DNA of 6,692 bases from Chlorobiaceae bacterium (GTDB taxonomy: Bacteria > Bacteroidota > Chlorobiia > Chlorobiales > Chlorobiaceae). The position numbers and the translations under genes are program-made. Under the pieces are notes generated by a model. It made no database searches. It saw only the letters and a list, made by a program, of their open reading frames with translations, and had not been told where the DNA came from. The stretch lies in contig JAAXUM010000102.1 of the NCBI GenBank assembly GCA_013336025.1, positions 1 through 6,692 on the forward strand. Direction: 5' to 3'. Positions 1 through 4,217 of the stretch are shown in pieces (the first letter of the stretch is position 1; each line of letters opens with the position of its first letter).

Positions 1-1193
1 CGCACTATAGCCGGAAAGCGTTTCTTGAATCGCTCCAGGATCGATTTCCCCATGAAGCTGAAGGTATTATAAGGTTTTATGATGAACTGGAAGCTGTATA
101 CGATATTCTGAGTTCACTGCCGGCAGGTTCTCTTGAGGATGTCATGCATCTTGCTCAGGTGGGTACGAGCTATCCCGGCAAGACGTTTGCCCTTGCACTG
201 AAAACCTTTCGTTCAATGGGCAAGACTGCACGGAAGTTTATCCGTGATGAAGAGCTTTTGAGTTTTATCGATATTGAGTCTTACTCATGGGCTGTACAGA
301 ATGCCCTTTCGACCCCGCTTGTCAATGCGGGAATCTGTCTTGCCGATCGTCATCATGGAGGCATTAACTACCCTGTAGGAGGTTCGGGAGTTATTGCTGA
401 AGCATTGGTGAGGGGAATAGAGAAATTCGGCGGGGCAATCCGGTATCGCTCAGAAGTTACCGAGATTCTTGTTGAAGGAGGGACTGCCTGTGGTGTTAAA
501 CTTGCAAACGGCGAGAGCTGTTATGCTGATGTTATTGTCAGTAATGCAACGGTATGGGATACCTTTAACCGGCTCGTGCCAGATCCCCGGTATCGAGTGG
601 CCGAAGAGAAGTTTCTTCGAGCCCCAAGCTGGTTTCAACTTTATCTTGGTGTGGATGGTTCGGTTATTCCCGAGGGGTTTCATGTTCATCATATTCTCGT
701 TGATGACTGGAAAACGTATGATCAGACGGGAGGTACCATCTATTTTTCTGCTCCTACGATTCTCGATCCATCGCTTGCGCCGCCGGGCAAACATATCGTT
801 CATGCTTTTGTGACAGCAGAAACCTCTGAGTGGGAGAGTTTTCAGAAGAGTGACGGCCAATACCGGAGGGCCAAGGAGGATTTCGCCCGAACAGTTATAG
901 CCCGTACGGAAAAGATTCTTCCGGGTCTTGCGGGTTCGATCGAACTGCAGGTGCTTGCTTCACCCCGGACTCATGAACGCTATCTCAACCGGTATAAAGG
1001 ATCATACGGTCCTCTGCTCTGGCCCGGTCAGAATGTGCTGCAGAAACCGCAAAACCGCACAAGGGTAAAAAACCTCTTTGCTGCCGGTGACAGTACTTTT
1101 CCCGGTCAGGGAGTTATTGCGGTTACCTATTCCGGTGTTTCATGTGCGTCCTATATTGCCCGGCAGATGGGCAAGCCGCTTGAATATCTCTGA
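1..1193 (+). CDS. crtH: Carotenoid cis-trans isomerase CrtH (CRTISO family), 5'-truncated by the window edge
   Basis: This is an FAD-dependent enzyme of the phytoene desaturase superfamily. CrtH/CRTISO converts poly-cis lycopene intermediates to the all-trans form, at the membrane, between zeta-carotene desaturation and cyclisation. The reading frame is open from base 3, giving 396 visible residues. The amino-terminal Rossmann dinucleotide fold (GxGxxG) lies outside the window, so the ATG at 144 is internal and not the start. Visible CRTISO hallmarks are the NAG..LADRHHGGINYP segment (visible residues about 108-124), VSNATVWDTF (about 179-188), TILDPSLAPPGKH (about 252-264) and the C-terminal FAD-binding block with AAGDSTFPGQGVIAV (about 360-374). 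That last block and the RH.GGINYP segment separate it from the desaturases CrtP and CrtQ. No frameshift is seen. The gene converges on ald with a 22 bp gap. Family assignment is by recognition; the reaction is inferred from the family. Confidence 0.9.
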   Translation, partial: HYSRKAFLESLQDRFPHEAEGIIRFYDELEAVYDILSSLPAGSLEDVMHLAQVGTSYPGKTFALALKTFRSMGKTARKFIRDEELLSFIDIESYSWAVQNALSTPLVNAGICLADRHHGGINYPVGGSGVIAEALVRGIEKFGGAIRYRSEVTEILVEGGTACGVKLANGESCYADVIVSNATVWDTFNRLVPDPRYRVAEEKFLRAPSWFQLYLGVDGSVIPEGFHVHHILVDDWKTYDQTGGTIYFSAPTILDPSLAPPGKHIVHAFVTAETSEWESFQKSDGQYRRAKEDFARTVIARTEKILPGLAGSIELQVLASPRTHERYLNRYKGSYGPLLWPGQNVLQKPQNRTRVKNLFAAGDSTFPGQGVIAVTYSGVSCASYIARQMGKPLEYL

Positions 1194-1215
1194 AGCATAC
1201 CCTGAAATGGCGGCG

Positions 1216-2436
1216 TCAACTCGCAGCAAGCAACATGTCAATTTCCCGGAAAGGATGGTTGACAAGCTCTGCGAGAATTTTCCGGGTTACATATCCCTTG
1301 AATAAATAAGTGCCTTTTCTAAGACTGTGACTTTTCCAGAGAATATCGGAGATGGTTTCATGTTCCGATAGTTTCAGGAGGAACGGCAGAAGGGTATTGG
1401 TAAGGGCAAATGAAGCGGTTTTTGCAACGGCTGAGGGTATGTTGGGAACGCAATAATGGGTTACCCCGTGCTTGACATAGATAGGATTGGTATGGGAGGT
1501 GTGCCGGCTTGTCGAGAAACAGGCTCCCTGATCGATCGATACGTCGATAATAACGGAACCCGGTTTCATGGATTTAATAACCTGTTCGCTGACGAGCGGC
1601 TTTATTATTTTTTGCTTCGGGCTCAACGCTCCGATCATAACATCTGAAAATCTGGCAATTTCGGATATGTAGTGATCATTGGCTATTGCCGTGACCAGAT
1701 GACGGTTGAAAAAAGCCTCAAATCTTCTCAGCCTGTTGATCTCCTTGTCGATAACCGTTACCTGGGCTCCAAGTCCGAGCGCATCCTGAGCCGCAAAAAG
1801 GCCTACGGTACCTGCTCCGATAATGGTGACGTGCGCAGGTGGAACCCCTGCAATACCACCAAGAAGAATTCCGCTGCCTCCATAGCCGGTTTCAAGGTAT
1901 TTTGCTGCCGTCTGAATAGCAAGAGATCCAGCTATTTCACTCAGTGTTCTTACAATCGGGAGTTCACCATCCTTGGTTTCGATAAATTCAAAACCAAGAG
2001 CGGTGATGTTTTTTTCAAGCAACGTATCGATGACGTGGCGACTTACTGTTCCCAGGTGCAGGGCTGAAATCAGCATTTGACCAGGAGTGAACAGGGCAAG
2101 TTCTTCCGGCTGAGGTGGTGAAACTTTTACAATTACGTTGGAATCGGCAAAAAGCTCTTCAGGTGAGGCGACAATAACCGCACCTGCTTCAGAATAATCG
2201 ATATCTGAAAAATTACAGAAATGTCCGGCCGACTGTTCAATAATCACCCTGATTCCATGTTCGGTCAGAATCTGCACACCGGCAGGAGAGAGGGCGACCC
2301 GTCGTTCATCAAGAGCGCGTTCCTTAGGAATACCGAGAACGATATTCATGGTTTTTCCAGGCTTGATCAGCCAGCGCTCAAGGGTTTTTACTCCAAGTTC
2401 AAACTCGATACTTCCTGTGTCACCACTGTATCCCAT
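1216..2436 (-). CDS. ald: Alanine dehydrogenase-like protein (AlaDH/PNT family), Bacteroidetes/Chlorobi-type variant
   Basis: The family catalyses NAD-dependent oxidative deamination of L-alanine to pyruvate and ammonia in the cytoplasm. Numbered from the ATG at 2436 (406 aa), GIPKE is followed by the substrate arginine R46 (R15 of B. subtilis Ald), then come the catalytic H127 (LHLG), the Rossmann loop GAGTVG (207-212), D230 at the end of beta-2 favouring NAD over NADP, and the catalytic D302 (IDVSIDQG). The position of the substrate lysine (K74 in B. subtilis, KVKEP) is serine here (KVSPP, S106). The protein has about 30 residues more at its N terminus than classic Ald. An internal ATG at 2349, with GGA just upstream, would give 376 aa starting MNIVLGIPKE and matching the usual start. 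No good ribosome binding site precedes 2436, and a TTG lies at 2439. I keep the longer form because my recollection of Bacteroidetes homologues includes an N-terminal extension. The gene lies 80 bp behind chlorosome gene 1. Fold certain, activity less so. Confidence 0.82.
   Translation of the reverse strand: MGYSGDTGSIEFELGVKTLERWLIKPGKTMNIVLGIPKERALDERRVALSPAGVQILTEHGIRVIIEQSAGHFCNFSDIDYSEAGAVIVASPEELFADSNVIVKVSPPQPEELALFTPGQMLISALHLGTVSRHVIDTLLEKNITALGFEFIETKDGELPIVRTLSEIAGSLAIQTAAKYLETGYGGSGILLGGIAGVPPAHVTIIGAGTVGLFAAQDALGLGAQVTVIDKEINRLRRFEAFFNRHLVTAIANDHYISEIARFSDVMIGALSPKQKIIKPLVSEQVIKSMKPGSVIIDVSIDQGACFSTSRHTSHTNPIYVKHGVTHYCVPNIPSAVAKTASFALTNTLLPFLLKLSEHETISDILWKSHSLRKGTYLFKGYVTRKILAELVNHPFREIDMLLAAS
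1220..1275 (+). terminator. Nested hairpin between the convergent crtH and ald genes, possible crtH terminator
   Basis: CTCGCAG (1220-1226) pairs perfectly with CTGCGAG (1269-1275). Inside it AGC (1229-1231) pairs with GCT (1266-1268) and TGTCAA (1236-1241) with TTGACA (1259-1264), leaving a 17-base loop. On the plus strand the hairpin is followed by AATTTT, a weak U-tract 26 bp past the crtH stop. The whole element overlaps the last 20 codons of ald. A mutually exclusive pairing also exists (CCCGGAAA 1245-1252 with TTTCCGGG 1279-1286). The pairing is seen; the terminator role is inferred and uncertain because the loop is large and the U-tract short. Confidence 0.4.
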
Positions 2437-2460
2437 CAAGCAAATCGGGTAAAATGGTTG

Positions 2461-2499
2461 CGCCTTCTGTCGCGAAGAAGGGCGTGAGGAATCTTCACG
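2461..2499 (-). other. Structured spacer between chlorosome gene 1 and ald
   Basis: In the 80 bp gap two small hairpins share a base. CGTGA (2483-2487) pairs with TCACG (2495-2499). CGCC plus TTCT (2461-2468) pairs with AGAA plus GGCG (2476-2479 and 2481-2484) with one bulged base and a 7-base loop. In the minus-strand RNA the second hairpin is followed only by a short AUUUU, so it is at best a weak terminator. It could trim or stabilise a joint transcript into ald. No promoter was recognised in this gap, so ald may depend on read-through from upstream. Confidence 0.3.
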
Positions 2500-2516
2500 T
2501 CAAGAGGCAGTTGCAC

Positions 2517-3191
2517 TTATTTTGTTGTGATTTTTATCGTTTCCACAAGGGGCAGTTTATCGGCCTCATTTTTTCGGCACACTATCGTGCTGAGCACGGG
2601 CAATGAGCATATTGCCTTCGATGCGGTATCAGCAATGCCATTGAAGCCTTCAGACGCCATGGTTGCCGGGCCCTGCATAAAGGGGAATGTTTCAAGAAAC
2701 GTATGCATCACGAGAAGCGAGGCATGGCCAAGGCCATCGCCAATTTTTCCGAGGGTTTTTGCCGGGTTTATTCTGCCATCCCTGACTCTGGTAAACACAT
2801 TTACCGCACCACCGGGGAGCTGGTTGACAACGTTGTATCCGATTGTCCGGGCATAGGTTATAAAGCCGGGAACATTAAGTCCAACCACTATTCTCCGGAG
2901 GTTTTCAGCCCTTGAAAGGACCGATATTCTGCCCTCTTTTTTAATGATGGTTCTGCAGGCAAGTCTTCCACCTTCATTGAGCAGTCTGGCTGAAATGAAA
3001 GTTTTTTCTTCTTCACCAGGATCAGAAAGACATTCGGCTCCTTCCTTTACATAAACAAAACAGCTCTGACAGATGCCGTTGCCGCCGCAAATATAACCGA
3101 TATGGCTTTTATGCTGCTGTGCAACACTCAGGAGCAGATCACCAACCTTGGTCTCGCACGGTTTGTCGTTGATATAGATGATCATGATCAT
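2517..3191 (-). CDS. Chlorosome envelope [2Fe-2S] protein 1, CsmI/CsmJ/CsmX family (csmX/csmJ candidate)
   Basis: 224 aa. Residues 1-100 form an adrenodoxin-type [2Fe-2S] domain with ligands C35, C41, C44 and C79 (C-x5-C-x2-C-x34-C), in the block YICGGNGICQSC and later GRLACRT. Residues about 105-200 carry an amphipathic, Gly-rich segment (LGKIGDGLGHASLLVMH, 147-163), unlike soluble ferredoxins. In green sulfur bacteria, ferredoxin domains with such tails are the chlorosome envelope proteins CsmI, CsmJ and CsmX, which are implicated in redox-controlled quenching of antenna excitation. It aligns along most of its length with the protein encoded at 3391-4065, so the two are tandem paralogues. 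Two in-frame ATGs (3191 and 3185) begin the gene (MIMIIYINDK); the paralogue alignment favours the second. A candidate promoter lies at 3230-3257. Which of the three Csm names applies cannot be settled; the length is near what I recall for CsmX (221) and CsmJ (225). Confidence 0.85.
   Translation of the reverse strand: MIMIIYINDKPCETKVGDLLLSVAQQHKSHIGYICGGNGICQSCFVYVKEGAECLSDPGEEEKTFISARLLNEGGRLACRTIIKKEGRISVLSRAENLRRIVVGLNVPGFITYARTIGYNVVNQLPGGAVNVFTRVRDGRINPAKTLGKIGDGLGHASLLVMHTFLETFPFMQGPATMASEGFNGIADTASKAICSLPVLSTIVCRKNEADKLPLVETIKITTK
3178..3191. repeat. 14 bp palindrome covering the doubled start codon of chlorosome gene 1
   Basis: The sequence ATGATCATGATCAT is identical to its reverse complement and includes both in-frame ATG codons (3191 and 3185) as a duplicated ATGATC unit. 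As RNA it could form a short self-pairing structure or dimerise at the initiation site. It may also be an accident of a hexamer duplication. Confidence 0.5.
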
Positions 3192-3229
3192 AGTGTTTAG
3201 CCTGTAAAAAAAACGGAACGTTATAAATC

Positions 3230-3257
3230 AATATAAACAATTAGATTCTTCACTCAA
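3230..3257 (-). promoter_or_regulatory. Candidate sigma-70-type promoter for chlorosome gene 1
   Basis: On the minus strand, TTGAGT (3252-3257; 4 of 6 to TTGACA) is followed after 16 bp by TATATT (3230-3235; 5 of 6 to TATAAT). Transcription would begin near 3223, leaving a leader of roughly 30 bases before the ATG at 3191. The strong terminator upstream (3351-3382) makes a promoter here necessary if chlorosome gene 1 is to be well expressed. The rest of the gap (3258-3350) holds a weak inverted repeat (ACCGG 3285-3289 with CCGGT 3306-3310) and nothing else recognised. Confidence 0.42.
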
Positions 3258-3350
3258 TCACCTCTTTTTCACCTTGTAGCGGGAACCGGTCGACTCAAAC
3301 AGGATCCGGTATGATAATGATGCAAGGAAGAAATCTCAAGAGAGACACAA

Positions 3351-3382
3351 ATGAAAAAGGCCTGTTTTCAGGCCTTTTTCAT
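3351..3382 (-). terminator. Intrinsic terminator after chlorosome gene 2
   Basis: A perfect 14 bp inverted repeat (arms 3351-3364 and 3369-3382) encloses a 4-base loop. Read on the minus strand it is an A-run, GGCCTG, AAAA loop, CAGGCC and a run of five T, starting 8 bp after the stop codon of the gene at 3391-4065. The A-run on one side and T-run on the other also allow it to work in the opposite direction. Confidence 0.92.
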
Positions 3383-3390
3383 TAAGAGGT

Positions 3391-4065
3391 TCAAGCAGGT
3401 ACTCCGTTATGTACGCCATGAGATGTAATGGTGTGCGGAACAGTTTTCCCTTTGCCGTTTCCATTGCTGTTGCAGCCGCAGTTTGCAGGAGTAAGGCATG
3501 TCGCATTATGAGCGAGGATTCCTTTCGGTATGCTGCGTTCCGGAAGGCTTTTGTTTTCCTGATCAGTTGAATTTCCCTGTATTGACTGAACCAGAAGTTG
3601 AAGTACATCGCCAATACCGCCGATAATATCAGTAAAAAGCTGCCAGATGTCAAGTTTGCCGTTGATTATTCTTTCCGTCTGGAGCACGACGGTTTCAGGA
3701 AATTTCACAAGGGCTTCCCAGCCCATTTTAGCCGAATAAAGAGGTAGCTGGAGCGGATTTTGTTCATAAAGCTGCTTTACCTCTTCTATGGTTGAGAGTA
3801 TTCTTATTGTTCCGGGCTTCTCGATTGTTGCAAGACATGCCATTCTCATTCCTTCCCTGATGAGTGTATCGGAAAGCATTGCTTTTTCAGGTTCACTCAG
3901 GGGTGAAAGGAGTTCGCTGCCTTCAAGTACTTTTACATAACAGGTTTGGCAAATTCCGTTTCCGCCGCAGAAATACCCGACATGGCTATGACTTTTTCGG
4001 GCGGCATCAAGCAGCTTGTCACCAGTATTTGCTTCACATGATCGGTCATTTATTGAGATCTTCAT
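3391..4065 (-). CDS. Chlorosome envelope [2Fe-2S] protein 2, CsmI/CsmJ/CsmX family (csmJ candidate)
   Basis: 224 aa when started at the ATG at 4065 (MKISINDRSCE), which lines up with the paralogue MIIYINDKPCE. An upstream in-frame ATG at 4107 would add 14 poorly supported residues; neither start has a clear ribosome binding site. The N-terminal adrenodoxin-type domain has ligands C33, C39, C42 and C77 (C-x5-C-x2-C-x34-C; YFCGGNGICQTC, RMACLAT). A second region (about 105-162) includes LFTDIIGGIGDVLQLLV (143-159), which resembles, from memory, the [15 protein letters not shown] stretch of the chlorosome baseplate protein CsmA but lacks its histidine. The tail (about 164-224) is polar, with three extra cysteines (C190, C196, C198) in a Gly/Asn/Lys-rich stretch. 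Expected location is the chlorosome envelope, with a redox role in energy-transfer control. A strong terminator begins 8 bp after the stop. The gene lies 152 bp downstream of mfd, with a dyad in the gap. Confidence 0.85.
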   Translation of the reverse strand: MKISINDRSCEANTGDKLLDAARKSHSHVGYFCGGNGICQTCYVKVLEGSELLSPLSEPEKAMLSDTLIREGMRMACLATIEKPGTIRILSTIEEVKQLYEQNPLQLPLYSAKMGWEALVKFPETVVLQTERIINGKLDIWQLFTDIIGGIGDVLQLLVQSIQGNSTDQENKSLPERSIPKGILAHNATCLTPANCGCNSNGNGKGKTVPHTITSHGVHNGVPA

Positions 4066-4120
4066 CGTTATATGGATTTTGATTTGGTTCCTGAATATTA
4101 ACGCCATTTATCTTTATCTC

Positions 4121-4142
4121 TCACAATTGTTAGCAATTGTTA
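4121..4142. promoter_or_regulatory. Dyad with ACAATTG half-sites upstream of chlorosome gene 2, operator candidate
   Basis: ACAATTG (4123-4129) and CAATTGT (4134-4140) are perfect inverted copies separated by TTAG, and the outermost T/A pair (4121/4142) also matches. Because CAATTG is itself a palindrome, the same bases also read as two direct copies of CAATTGTTA exactly 10 bp apart. It lies 56 bp upstream of the chosen start at 4065, about where a promoter would be; minus-strand matches such as TTAACA (4138-4143) are possible -35 elements, but no convincing -10 was found. The symmetry is seen; binding by a regulator is inferred. Confidence 0.45.
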
Positions 4143-4153
4143 AAAGTTGCATT

Positions 4154-4207
4154 GAAGGGAAAAAAAAAGAAAAGGCGAAAAAAAGTCAGATCAAGGGAGG
4201 GGGGAAA
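4154..4207. other. Purine-rich tract between mfd and chlorosome gene 2
   Basis: On the plus strand this stretch is almost all purine, with runs of nine A (4160-4168), seven A (4178-4184) and six G (4199-4204); the minus-strand transcript is correspondingly T- and C-rich. It follows the mfd stop directly, but no stable stem precedes the T-runs, so it is not a standard intrinsic terminator. It sits upstream of the dyad and could act as a curved or UP-like element for a promoter of chlorosome gene 2. Confidence 0.35.
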
Positions 4208-4217
4208 TGCATCTCAA

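Noticed and set aside
450..860. 136-codon open frame on the minus strand inside crtH
   Set aside because: It lies fully within a well-recognised coding region on the other strand, and its protein has no recognisable family features.
2703..2915. Plus-strand frame of 70 codons opposite chlorosome gene 1
   Set aside because: Shadow of the ferredoxin-domain gene on the minus strand, whose cysteine motif is unambiguous.
3271..3310. Possible tRNA 3' remnant or attachment site (minus strand reads GTTTGAGTCGACCGG then TTCCCGCTACA)
   Set aside because: The T-arm stem does not pair around a TTTGAGT loop and no acceptor, D or anticodon arm is found nearby, so this is only a weak inverted repeat in a promoter gap.
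3336..3653. 105-codon minus-strand frame overlapping the end of chlorosome gene 2
   Set aside because: It runs in another frame of a recognised gene and through the terminator hairpin; its product is unconvincing.
4143..4217. Intrinsic terminator for mfd at the T-runs of the minus strand
   Set aside because: No stem of useful length lies immediately upstream of the T-runs; the best pairing found was only about 4 bp.
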